Assembly (NCBI GenBank): GCA_032622095.1
Contig: CP136069.1
Coordinates: 186,795,122 to 186,859,121 of the forward strand
Direction of reading: 5' to 3'
DNA from: Siphonodentalium dalli
Lineage: Eukaryota > Mollusca > Scaphopoda > Gadilida > Siphonodentaliidae
Length of the DNA: 64,000 nucleotides
The translations under genes and the position numbers were made by a program. The notes beneath the pieces are model-generated. The model was not told where the DNA came from, did not search any database, and was given only the letters and a program-made list of their open reading frames with translations. This document shows, piece after piece, positions 10,701 to 24,113 of this stretch. The number at the start of each line of letters is the position of its first letter. Position 1 is the stretch's first letter.

Positions 10701-13700
10701 GAAGAAAACGGAGAATAAGTAGACGACGATATATCGTCGCCTGGCAAGAAATAGATTTTCCGGCAAACCAAAAACATCCAAAATGATTTTTTTTTCTTTA
10801 AATCGGTTAAGCTAATTGACACGCATCGTAGCACAGACAGGATATTTGTCATGGGATCCCAAGAGAGCTCACAACGGGATTTATGTCTCGTAAAAAGGCA
10901 ATTTACATGTTATAACTCAATAATTAAAAACTCCCCTAGTCGCCATTTTAATATGTTTAGCACCTTATACTTCATTTCCGTCGGTTCCATTTGTCACAGG
11001 AGTATTTTCGGTAGTTATGACGAACGGGGCGAATCATCTGACCTGCGTAGGGGAGGGGTTGAAAGATAGGGAGAAAAGTAGACGAAATTCCATTCTATGT
11101 CGTTCCAGACCGTTCCAGGCTCGGTATCCATACAAATTGATGCGCGTTTACCTGACTGGTGCTATGCTATCAATACAAGGGATGCACTAGAAATATTCGA
11201 GCTGAAATCAAGCACAAAATTGACAGGGATGCGGCCGTGAGAGGGGGTTGAAGAAAACGGAGAATAAGTAGACGACGATATATCGTCGCCTGGCAAGAAA
11301 TTGATTTTCCGGCAAACCAAAAACATCCAAAATGATTTTTTTTTCTTTAAATCGGTTAAGCTAATTGACACGCATGGTAGCACAGACAGGATATTTGTCA
11401 TGGGATCCCAAGAGAGCTCACAACGGGATTTATGTCTCGTAAAAAGGCAATTTACATGTTATAACTCAATAATAAAAAACACGCCGAGTCGCCATTTCAA
11501 TATGTTTAGCACCATATACTTCATTTCCGTCGGTTCCATTTGTCACAGGAGTATTTTCGGTAGGTATGACGAACGGGGCGAATCATCTGACCTGCGTAGG
11601 GGAGGGGTTAAAAGATAGGGAGAAAAGTAGACGAAATTCCATTCTAGGTCGTTCCAGACCGTTCCAGACTCGGTGTCCATACAAATTGAGGCGCGTTTAC
11701 ATGAATGGTGCTATGCTATCAATATAAGGGATGCATTAGAAATATTCGAGCTGAAATCAAGCACAAAATTGACAGGGATGCGGCCGTGAGAGGGGGTTGA
11801 AGAAAACGGAGAATAAGTAGACGACGATATATCGTCGCCTGGCAAGAAATTGATTTTCCGGCAAACCAAAAACATCCAAAATGATTTTTTTTTCTTTAAA
11901 TCGGTTAAGTTAATTGACACGCATGGTAGCACAGACAGGATATTTGTCATGGGATCCCAAGAGAGCTCAAAATGGGATTTATGTCTCGTAAAAAGGCAAT
12001 TTACATGTTATAACTCAATAATAAAAAACACGCCTAGTCGCCATTTTAATATGTTTAGCACCATATACTTCATTTCCGTCGGTTCCATTTGTCACAGGAG
12101 TATTTTCGGTAGGTATGACGAACGGGGCGAATCATCTGACCTGCGTAGGGGAGGGGTTAAAAGATAGGGAGAAAAGTAGACGAAATTCCATTCTAGGTCG
12201 TTCCAGACCGTTCCAGACTCGGTGTCCATACAAATTGAGGCACGTTTACATGAATGGTGCTATGCTATCAATATAAGGGATGCATTAGAAATATTCGAGC
12301 TGAAATCAAGCACAAAATTGACAGGGATGCGGCCGTAAGAGGGGGTTGAAGAAAACGGAGAATAAGTAGACGACGATATATCGTCGCCTGGCAAGAAATA
12401 GATTTTCCGGCAAACCAAAAACATCCAAAATGATTTTTTTTTCTTTAAATCGGTTAAGCTAATTGACACGCATGGTAGCACAGACAGGATATTTGTCATG
12501 GGATCCCAAGAGAGCTCACAACGGGATTTATGTCTCGTAAAAAGGCAATTTACATGTTATAACTCAATAATAAAAAACACGCCGAGTCGCCATTTTAATA
12601 TGTTTAGCACCATATACTTCATTTCCGTCGGTTCCATTTGTCACAGGAGTATTTTCGGTAGGTATGACGAACGGGGCGAATCATCTGACCTGCGTAGGGG
12701 GGGGGGTTAAAAGATAGGGAGAAAAGTAGACGAAATTCCATTCTAGGTCGTTCCAGACCGTTCCAGACTCGGTGTCCATACAAATTGAGGCGCGTTTACA
12801 TGAATGGTGCTATGCTATCAATATAAGGGATGCATTAGAAATATTCGAGCTGAAATCAAGCACAAAATTGACAGGGATGCGGCCGTAAGAGGGGGTTGAA
12901 GAAAACGGAGAATAAGTAGACGACGATATATCGTCGCCTGGCAAGAAATTGATTTTCCGGCAAACCAAAAACATCCAAAATGATTTTTTTTTCTTTAAAT
13001 CGGTTAAGTTAATTGACACGCATGGTAGCACAGACAGGATATTTGTCATGGGATCCCAAGAGAGCTCACAACGGGATTTATGTCTCGTAAAAAGGCAATT
13101 TACATGTTATAACTCAATAATTAAAAACTCCCCTAGTCGCCATTTTAATATGTTTAGCACCTTATACTTCATTTCCGTCGGTTCCATTTGTCACAGGAGT
13201 ATTTTCGGTAGGTATGACGAACGGGGCGAATCATCTGACCTGCGTAGGGGAGGGGTTGAAAGATAGGGAGAAAAGTAGACGAAATTCCATTCTAGGTCGT
13301 TCCAGGCTCGGTATCCATACAAATTGAGGCGCGTTTACCTGACTGGTGCTATGCTATCAATATAAGGGATGCACTAGAAATATTCGAGCTGAAATCAAGC
13401 ACAAAATTGACAGGGATGCGGCCGTGAGAGGGGGTTGAAGAAAACGGAGAATAAGTAGACGACGATATGTCGTCGCGTGGCAAGAAATTGATTTTCCGGC
13501 AAACCAAAAACATCCAAAATAATTTTATGTTTCTTTAAATCGGTTAAGCTAATTGACACGCATGGTAGCACAGACAGGATATTTGTCATGGGATCCCAAG
13601 AGAGCTCACAACGGGATTTATGTCTCGTAAAAAGGCAATTTACATGTTATAACTCAATAATAAAAAACACCCCTAGTCGCCATTTTAATATGTTTAGCAC

Positions 13701-16094
13701 CTTATACTTCATTTCCGTCGGTTCCATTTGACACAGGAGTATTTTCGGTAGGTATGACGAACGGGGCGAATCATCTGACCTGCGTAGGGGAGGGGTTGAA
13801 AGATGGGGAGAAAAGTAGACGGAATTCCATTCTAGGTCGTTCCAGACCGTTCCAGGCTCGGTATCCATACAAATTGAGGCGCGTTTACCTGACTGGTGCT
13901 ATGCTATCAATATAAGGGATGCACTAGAAATATTCGAGCTGAAATCAAGCACAAAATTTACAGGGATGCGGCCGTGAGAGGGGGTTGAAGAAAACGGAGA
14001 ATAAGTAGACGACGATATATCGTCGCCTGGCAAGAAATTGATTTTCCGGCAAACCAAAAACATCCAAATTTTTTCTTTTTCTTTAAATCTGTTAAGCTAA
14101 TTGACACGCATGGTAGCACAGACAGGATAATTGTCATGTGATCCCAAGAGAGCTCACAACGGGATTTATGTCTCATAAAAAGGCAACTTACATGTTATAA
14201 CTCAATAATAAAAAACACCCCTAGTCGCCATTTTAATATGTTTAGCACCATATTCTTCATTTCCGTCGGTTCCATTTGTCACAGGAGTATTTTCGGTAGG
14301 TATGACGAACGGGGCTAATCATCTGATATGCGTTGGGGAGGGGTTGAAAGATGGGGAGAAAAGTAGACGAAATTCCATTCTAGGTCGTTCCAGACCGTTC
14401 CAGGCTCGGTATTCATATAAATTGAGGCGCGTTAACCTGACTGGTGCTATGCTATCAATATTAGGAATGCATTAGAAATATTCGAGCTGAAATCAAGCAC
14501 AAAATTGACAGGGATGCGGCCGTGAGACGGGGTTGAAGAAAACGGAGAATAAGTAGACGACGATATGTCGTCGCGTGGCAAGAAATTGATTTTCCGGCAA
14601 ACCAAAAACATAAAAAATGAATTTTTTTTCTTTAAATCAGTTAAGCTAATTGACGCGCATGGTAGCACAGACAGGATATTTGACATGGGATCCCAAGAGA
14701 GCTCACAACGGGATTTATGTCTCGTAAAAAGGCAATTTACATGTTATAACTCAATAATAAAAAACACCCCTAGTCGCCATTTTAATATGTTTAGCACCAT
14801 ATACTTAATTTCCGTCGGTTCCATTTGTCACAGGAGTATTTTCGGTAGGTATGGCGAACGGGGCGAATCATCTGACCTGCGTAGGGGAGGGGTTAAAAGA
14901 TAGGGAGAAAAGTAGACGAAATTCCATTCTAGGTCGTTCCAGACCATTCCAGGCTCGGTATCCATAAAAACTGAGGCGCGTTAACCTGACTGGTGCTATG
15001 CTATCAATATAAGGGATGCATTAGAAATATTCGAGCTGAAATCAAGCACAAAATTGATAGGGATGCGGTCGTGATAGGGGGTTGAAGAAAACGGAGAATA
15101 AGTAGACGACGATATGTCGTCGCGTGGCAAGTAATTGATTTTCCGGCAAACCAAAAACATCCAAAATGATTTTTTTTTCTTTAAATCAGTTAAGCTAATT
15201 GACACGCTTAGTAGCACAGACAGGATATTTTTCATGGGATCCCAAGAGAGCTCGCAACGGGATTTCTGTCTCGTAAAAAGGCAATTTACATGTTATAACT
15301 CAATAATAAAAAACACCCCTAGTTGACATTTTAATATGTTTAGCACCATATACTTCATTTCCGTCGGTCCATTTGTCAAAGAAGTATTTTCTGTAGGTAT
15401 GGCGAACGGAGGGAATCACCTGACATGCGTTGGGGAGGGGTTAAAAGATAGGGAGAAAAGTAGACGAAATTCTATTCTAGGTCGTTCCATACCATTCCAG
15501 GCTCGGTATCCATAAACCTTAGGCGCGTTAACCTGACTGGTGCTATACTATCAATAAAATGGACGCATTAAGGATATTCGAGCTGAAATCAAACACGAAA
15601 TTGACAGGGATGCGACCGTGAGAGGTGGTTGAAGAAAACGGAGAATAAGTAGACGACGATATGTCGTCGCGTGGCAGGAAATTGATTTTCCGGCAAACCA
15701 AATACATCCAAAATGAATTTTGTTTCTTTAAATCAGTTAAGCTAATTGACACGCTTGGTAGCAGAGACACGATATTTGTCATGGAATCCCAAGAGAGCTC
15801 GCAACGGGATTTATGTCTCGTACAAAGGCAATTTACATGTTATAACTCGATAATAAAAAACACCTCTAGTTGACATTTTAATATGTTTAGCACCATAACC
15901 TGACTGGTGCTATGCTATCAATAGAGGGGATGCATTAGGAATATTCGAGCTGAAATTAAAAACGACATTGACAGGGATGCGGTCGTGAGAGGGGGTTGAA
16001 GAAACCGGAGAATAAGTAGACGACGATATGCCGCCGCCGATTCCAAGTCATGTTGCAAGAAATTTACTTTCCGCCAAACCAAAAGCATCCAAAA
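7790..16094. repeat. Satellite A: 549-bp monomer array
   Basis: The marker ATGGGATCCCAAGAGAGCTC or a near variant recurs at 8108, 8656, 9205, 9754, 10302, 10851, 11400, 11949, 12498, 13048, 13588, 14138, 14686, 15234 and 15781: 15 monomers with a period close to 549 bp. Central copies differ by few bases. The first (7790-8107) and the last few are increasingly diverged. Each monomer has a CGACGATATATCGTCG palindrome and a doubled CGTTCCAGAC motif. Short ORFs appear on both strands in every copy (105 aa on +, 79 aa on -) because 549 is a multiple of three and the copies are alike. They match no family I know. Confidence 0.95.
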
Positions 16095-17015
16095 TCGGTC
16101 GAAATTTTTACCCTTCTCGAAAATGGTCCATACCCCATGTTCACCCCGCCCCCGATTAAAATTGTTGGGGGTCGGGTGTTTCTAGGGGTATTTGGGGCGG
16201 GCCATCCACCATTAGCGTCAAATCTGTGGAAATCCTTACCATTCTCGAAAATGATAAATCCCCCATTTTCGCCCCTTCGTTGTGGCACCCTCGGGGTTAA
16301 GGGTGGGGAATCGGGTGTTTCTGTGTGGTATTTGAGGCGGGCCACCCACCCATGCCGAAAAATCGGTCGAAATCGTGACCGTTCTCGAAAATGGTCCATT
16401 CCCCGTTTTCACTCACTCGCTGTGCCATCACCGGAGGTAATTGGTGGCGGTCGGATGTTTTCATGTGGTATTCGGGACGGGCCACTCAACCATGCCGTCA
16501 AATCGGTCGAAATCCTTATCTTTCTCGAAAATTGTCCATACCCCATGTTTACACCCTAGGGCTAGCACCCCAGGGGTGATTGGTGTGGTCGGGGTATTTT
16601 GAGCGGGCCACCAACCCATACTGTCAAATCGGTCGAAATCATTACCGTTCTCGAAAATGGTATATACCCCATTTTAATACCCTCGGGTGGCACCCTCAGG
16701 GGTGGCGGTTGGGTCGGGGTGTTTCTAGGTGGTATTTAGGGCGGCCCACCCACGAAATCCTTATGGTTCTCGAAAATGTTCCATACCCACCTCCCCCACT
16801 TGCAATTGGTGCCACCCCGAGGGTGATGGGTAGGGTTCGGGGTGTTTCCAGTGGTATTTAGGGCCGGTCACCTACCCATGCCGTTAAATCGGTCGAAATT
16901 CTTACCGTTCTCGAAAAATGTTTCTTACCCCCATTTTCACCCCTCGTGGTGGCACCCCGTTGTGATAGGTGGGGTCCTGGTGTTTCTATGAGGTTTTTGG
17001 GGCTGGCCATCCACC

Positions 17016-20000
17016 AATGCCATCAAATCGGTCGAAATCCTTACCGTTCTAAAAATGGCCCATACCCCGTTTTTACACCCCTCGGGGTGGCACACCGGGG
17101 GTGATGGTGGGGGATCCGGGAGTTTCTATGGTATTTTGGGCGGATCAACCACCCATGCCGTCAAATCGGTCGAAAACCTTACCGTTTTCGAAAATGGTCC
17201 TTACCACATTTTCAACCCCCTCGGCTGGCACCCAGGGGGTGATGGGTGGGGGTCCGGGAGTTTCTAGGGTATATTAGGCGAATCACCCACCCGTGCCGTC
17301 AAATCGGTCGAAATCCTCACCGTTCTCGAAAATGGTCCATACCCCATTTTCACCTCGTCGGGGTGGCATCCCCGGGATGATGGGTGGGGGTCGGGTGTTT
17401 TAGGGGGTATTTGGGCGGGCCACCCACCCACGACGCCAAATCGGTCAAAATTCGTACTTTCTAGAAAATTGTCCATACCATATGTTCACCCTTCGGGTGG
17501 CACCACATGGAGGTGATTGGTGTGGTCAGGGTGTTTCTAGTGGGTACTTGGGGTGGGCCACTCGCCAATGTCGTCAAATGGGTGGAAGTTCTCACCGTTC
17601 TCGAAAATGGTCCAAACCCCATTCGGTTCGGTGTATTCCTAGGTGGTATTTGGGGCGGGCCACTCACTCATGCCATCAAATCGGTCGAAATCCTAATCGT
17701 TCTCGAAAGTTGTTCATACCCCATTTTCACCCCTACGGAGTGACACCCTCGGTGTGATCGGTCGGGTTCTGTGTGGTTCTGTGTGTTTCTAGATGGTATT
17801 TGGGGCGGGCCATCCATCCGTGTCGTCCAATCCGTGGTATTTGGGGCGAGCTACCCACATTTTCACCAATCGAAGTGGCACCCCCCCCCCCTCGAGTGAT
17901 GGTGGGGGTATGGTGTGTCTAGCGGTATTTGTGGCGGGCCACACACCCATGCAAGGCGTGATATCGGTCGAAATCCACACCGTTCTTGCAAATGGTCCGT
18001 ACCCCATTTCCTACTCCAAGGGTTGCCACCCGGGGTGATGGGTAGGGATCGGGGTGTTTCTAGGGGTATTTGGGGCTGGCCAACCACTCATGCCGTCAAA
18101 TCGGTCGAAATCCTTTCCGTTCTCGAAAATGGTTCATAGCCCATTCTCACCCTCGAGGTGGCAACCCGGGGATGATGGATGGGTGATTCGGGAGTTTATA
18201 TGGTATTTTGGACGTATCACCCACCCATGCCGTCAAATCGGTTCTCGAAAATTGTCCATACCCCATTTTTACCTCATTGGGTGGCATCCGCGTGGTGATG
18301 GTGGGGGTCGGTTGTTTATAGGGGAATTTGGGGCGGGCCACCCACACATGCCGTCAAATTGGTCTAAAACTTGCCGTTTTCGAAAATGGTCCTTACCACA
18401 TTTTCAACCCCCTGGGTGGCACATCGGGGGCGGGAGGGGCGGGTGATGTCCTGGAGTTTCTAGGGTATATTAGGCTGATCACCCACCCATGCCGTCAAAT
18501 CGGTCGAAATCCTTACCGTTCTCGAAAATGGTCAATACCCTATTTTGACCACCTCGGGTGGCACCCAGGGGTGATGGGTGGAGTCGCGTGTTTTTAGGGG
18601 GTATTTGGGGCGGGCCACCCACCCATGACGTCCAATCGGTGGAATTTCTTACCGTTCTCGAATACAGTTCATACCCCATTATCACCCATTCGGGGTGGCA
18701 ACACCCAGGGTGATGGCGGGTTCGGGGTATTTCTAGGGGGTATTTGTGGCGGGCCACCCACCCATATCGTCAAATCGATCGAAATCCTTACCATTCTCGA
18801 AAATTGTCCATACCCCATGTTCACCCCTACGGAGTGGCACCACCGGTGTGATAGGTGGGAGTCGGGGTGTTTCTAGGTGGTATTTGGGGCGGGCCACCCA
18901 CCCATGCCGTCAAATCCATACGGCATTTTCACTCCCTATGGGTGATACCCCCTCCACCGGAGTGATGTGTGGGGGTGGGGTTTTTCTAGTGGGTATTTGG
19001 GACGGGCCACCCACTCTGTGGGCGGCACTCCTCGTGGTGATGTGTGGGAGGATCGGTTGTTCATATGGGGTATTTGGGGCAAGCCACCGACCCATGTCAT
19101 CAAATCGGTCGAAATCCTTACTGTTATCAAAAATGGTTCAAACCCCATGTTCACCCCATTGGGATGGCAGCCCATGGGGTTGATGCGTCGGGGTCGGCTT
19201 GTTTCTAGGAGGTATTTGGGGTGGCATATTTTCACCCACATGCCATCAAATCGGGCGAAATCCTTTATGTTCTCGAAAATGGTCCTTACCCCATTTTCAC
19301 CCCCTCGGGGTGGCAACCCGGGGTGATGGGTGAGGGATCCGGGAGTTTCTAGGGTATTTTGGGTGGATCACCCACACATGCCGTCAAATCGGTCGAAATC
19401 CTTACCTTTCTCGAAAATGAACCATACCCCATTTTCACAACCTCTGGGTGGCACCCCACACGCAGGTGATTGTTATGGGATTAGGGTGTTTCTAAGGTGT
19501 ACTTGAGATGGGCCTCTCACCCATGCCGGCAAATCAATGGAAATTGTTACCCTCCTCGACTTGTCCATACCCCATTTTCACCCATCGGGGTGATGGGTGG
19601 GTTCGGGGTATTTCTAGAGCGGATTTGGGGCGGGCCATCCACCCATGCCGTGAAATCGGTCGAAATCGTTACCGTTCCCGAAAATTGTCCATACCCCATT
19701 TTGACCCGCTCGGGGTGGCACCATTGGGATGATGGTTGGGGTCGGGTGTTTATGAGAGGTATTTGGGGCGGGCCACCCACCCATGCCGTCAAATCGGTCA
19801 AATCCTTACCGTTCTCGAAAATGGTCCATACCTCATTTTCACACCCTCGGGTGGCACTCCCGGGGTAATGGGTGGGGGCCGGGGTGTTTATAGGGAGTAA
19901 TTGGGGCGGGCCACCCACCCATGTCGTCAAATCGTTATAAATCCTTACCTTTATCGAAAATTGTCCTTACACCATTTTACACCACTCGGGGTGGCGCCCG

Positions 20001-20563
20001 CGGGGTGATGGGTGGGGCATCGTGGTGTTTCTAGAGGGTATTTGTGGCAGGCCACCAAATCGGTCGAAACCTTACCGTTCTCCAAAATTGTCCATACCCC
20101 AATTAACACCCACGGGGTGGCACCCAGGTTGATGGGTGGGTGGTCGGGGTGTTTATGCGGTATTTGTGATAGCCTACCCACCCATTCCGTCAAATCGGTC
20201 TAAATTCCTACCCTTCTCGAAAATTGTCTATACCACAAGTTCACCCCTGAGTTTGGGTCGGGGTGTTTCTATGGTAAATTTGGGCGGGCTACCAATCCAT
20301 GCCATGAAATTGGTCGAAATCTTTACCGTTCTCGAAAATGGTCCATACCCATTTTCACCAATCGGGGTGGCACCCCGGGGTGATGGATGGGGGTCCGGTG
20401 TTTCTGGGAGGTATATGGGGCGGGCCACACACCCATGCCGTCAAATCGGTTGAAATCCTTACCGTTCTCGAAAATGGTCCATACCCCAATTGTAACCCCT
20501 CGGGTGGCACCCCGGGTAACGAGTGGCGGTCGGGGTGTTTCAAGGGTGCACTTGGGGCTGGCC
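17016..20563. repeat. Satellite B higher-order unit, copy 1 (3.55 kb)
   Basis: This segment of about 26 distinct B monomers repeats next door at 20564-24113. The period is 3,548-3,549 bp. I count only about six to eight differences, so the pair is over 99.7% identical while neighbouring B monomers differ strongly. Confidence 0.9.
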
Positions 20564-23500
20564 AATGCCATCAAATCGGTCGAAATCCTTACCGTTCTAA
20601 AAATGGCCCATACCCCGTTTTTACACCCCTCGGGGTGGCACACCGGGGGTGATGGTGGGGGATCCGGGAGTTTCTATGGTATTTTGGGCGGATCAACCAC
20701 CCATGCCGTCAAATCGGTCGAAAACCTTACCGTTTTCGAAAATGGTCCTTACCACATTTTCAACCCCCTCGGCTGGCACCCAGGGGGTGATGGGTGGGGG
20801 TCCGGGAGTTTCTAGGGTATATTAGGCGAATCACCCACCCGTGCCGTCAAATCGGTCGAAATCCTCACCGTTCTCGAAAATGGTCCATACCCCATTTTCA
20901 CCTCGTCGGGGTGGCATCCCCGGGATGATGGGTGGGGGTCGGGTGTTTTAGGGGGTATTTGGGCGGGCCACCCACCCACGACGCCAAATCGGTCAAAATT
21001 CGTACTTTCTAGAAAATTGTCCATACCATATGTTCACCCTTCGGGTGGCACCACATGGAGGTGATTGGTGTGGTCAGGGTGTTTCTAGTGGGTACTTGGG
21101 GTGGGCCACTCGCCAATGTCGTCAAATGGGTGGAAGTTCTCACCGTTCTCGAAAATGGTCCAAACCCCATTCGGTTCGGTGTATTCCTAGGTGGTATTTG
21201 GGGCGGGCCACTCACTCATGCCATCAAATCGGTCGAAATCCTAATCGTTCTCGAAAGTTGTTCATACCCCATTTTCACCCCTACGGAGTGACACCCTCGG
21301 TGTGATCGGTCGGGTTCTGTGTGGTTCTGTGTGTTTCTAGATGGTATTTGGGGCGGGCCATCCATCCGTGTCGTCCAATCCGTGGTATTTGGGGCGAGCT
21401 ACCCACATTTTCACCAATCGAAGTGGCACCCCCCCCCCCTCGAGTGATGGTGGGGGTATGGTGTGTCTAGCGGTATTTGTGGCGGGCCACACACCCATGC
21501 AAGGCGTGATATCGGTCGAAATCCACACCGTTCTTGCAAATGGTCCGTACCCCCATTTCCTACTCCAAGGGTTGCCACCCGGGGTGATGGGTAGGGATCG
21601 GGGTGTTTCTAGGGGTATTTGGGGCTGGCCAACCACTCATGCCGTCAAATCGGTCGAAATCCTTTCCGTTCTCGAAAATGGTTCATAGCCCATTCTCACC
21701 CTCGAGGTGGCAACCCGGGGATGATGGATGGGTGATTCGGGAGTTTATATGGTATTTTGGACGTATCACCCACCCATGCCGTCAAATCGGTTCTCGAAAA
21801 TTGTCCATACCCCATTTTTACCTCATTGGGTGGCATCCGCGTGGTGATGGTGGGGGTCGGTTGTTTATAGGGGAATTTGGGGCGGGCCACCCACACATGC
21901 CGTCAAATTGGTCTAAAACTTGCCGTTTTCGAAAATGGTCCTTACCACATTTTCAACCCCCTGGGTGGCACATCGGGGGCGGGAGGGGCGGGTGATGTCC
22001 TGGAGTTTCTAGGGTATATTAGGCTGATCACCCACCCATGCCGTCAAATCGGTCGAAATCCTTACCGTTCTCGAAAATGGTCAATACCCTATTTTGACCA
22101 CCTCGGGTGGCACCCAGGGGTGATGGGTGGAGTCGCGTGTTTTTAGGGGGTATTTGGGGCGGGCCACCCACCCATGACGTCCAATCGGTGGAATTTCTTA
22201 CCGTTCTCGAATACAGTTCATACCCCATTATCACCCATTCGGGGTGGCAACACCCAGGGTGATGGCGGGTTCGGGGTATTTCTAGGGGGTATTTGTGGCG
22301 GGCCACCCACCCATATCGTCAAATCGATCGAAATCCTTACCATTCTCGAAAATTGTCCATACCCCATGTTCACCCCTACGGAGTGGCACCACCGGTGTGA
22401 TAGGTGGGAGTCGGGGTGTTTCTAGGTGGTATTTGGGGCGGGCCACCCACCCATGCCGTCAAATCCATACGGCATTTTCACTCCCTATGGGTGATACCCC
22501 CTCCACCGGAGTGATGGGTGGGGGTGGGGTTTTTCTAGTGGGTATTTGGGACGGGCCACCCACTCTGTGGGCGGCACTCCTCGTGGTGATGTGTGGGAGG
22601 ATCGGTTGTTCATATGGGGTATTTGGGGCAAGCCACCGACCCATGTCATCAAATCGGTCGAAATCCTTACTGTTATCAAAAATGGTTCAAACCCCATGTT
22701 CACCCCATTGGGATGGCAGCCCATGGGGTTGATGCGTCGGGGTCGGCTTGTTTCTAGGAGGTATTTGGGGTGGCATATTTTCACCCACATGCCATCAAAT
22801 CGGGCGAAATCCTTTATGTTCTCGAAAATGGTCCTTACCCCATTTTCACCCCCTCGGGGTGGCAACCCGGGGTGATGGGTGAGGGATCCGGGAGTTTCTA
22901 GGGTATTTTGGGTGGATCACCCACACATGCCGTCAAATCGGTCGAAATCCTTACCTTTCTCGAAAATGAACCATACCCCATTTTCACAACCTCTGGGTGG
23001 CACCCCACACGCAGGTGATTGTTATGAGATTAGGGTGTTTCTAAGGTGTACTTGAGATGGGCCTCTCACCCATGCCGGCAAATCAATGGAAATTGTTACC
23101 CTCCTCGACTTGTCCATACCCCATTTTCACCCATCGGGGTGATGGGTGGGTTCGGGGTATTTCTAGAGCGGATTTGGGGCGGGCCATCCACCCATGCCGT
23201 GAAATCGGTCGAAATCGTTACCGTTCCCGAAAATTGTCCATACCCCATTTTGACCCGCTCGGGGTGGCACCATTGGGATGATGGTTGGGGTCGGGTGTTT
23301 ATGAGAGGTATTTGGGGCGGGCCACCCACCCATGCCGTCAAATCGGTCAAATCCTTACCGTTCTCGAAAATGGTCCATACCTCATTTTCACACCCTCGGG
23401 TGGCACTCCCGGGGTAATGGGTGGGGGCCGGGGTGTTTATAGGGAGTAATTGGGGCGGGCCACCCACCCATGTCGTCAAATCGTTATAAATCCTTACCTT

Positions 23501-24113
23501 TATCGAAAATTGTCCTTACACCATTTTACACCACTCGGGGTGGTGCCCGCGGGGTGATGGGTGGGGCATCGTGGTGTTTCTAGAGGGTATTTGTGGCAGG
23601 CCACCAAATCGGTCGAAACCTTACCGTTCTCCAAAATTGTCCATACCCCAATTAACACCCACGGGGTGGCACCCAGGTTGATGGGTGGGTGGTCGGGGTG
23701 TTTATGCGGTATTTGTGATAGCCTACCCACCCATTCCGTCAAATCGGTCTAAATTCCTACCCTTCTCGAAAATTGTCTATACCACAAGTTCACCCCTGAG
23801 TTTGGGTCGGGGTGTTTCTATGGTAAATTTGGGCGGGCTACCAATCCATGCCATGAAATTGGTCGAAATCTTTACCGTTCTCGAAAATGGTCCATACCCA
23901 TTTTCACCAATCGGGGTGGCACCCCGGGGTGATGGGTGGGGGTCCGGTGTTTCTGGGAGGTATATGGGGCGGGCCACACACCCATGCCGTCAAATCGGTT
24001 GAAATCCTTACCGTTCTCGAAAATGGTCCCATACCCCAATTGTAACCCCTCGGGTGGCACCCCGGGTAACGAGTGGCGGTCGGGGTGTTTCAAGGGTGCA
24101 CTTGGGGCTGGCC
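20564..24113. repeat. Satellite B higher-order unit, copy 2 (3.55 kb)
   Basis: Near-perfect tandem copy of the preceding segment. Differences include one extra C near 21551, G for T near 22517, A for G near 23027 and one extra C near 24029. It ends at a short (CCCA)n expansion at 24110-24133. A third, clearly older copy lies at about 30830-35000. Confidence 0.9.

Noticed and set aside
8108-15870. Repeated ORFs of 72-105 aa (+) and 79 aa (-) in satellite A
   Set aside because: They recur because the 549-bp period is a multiple of three and copies are alike. They exist on both strands, show no domain, and are lost in edge copies.
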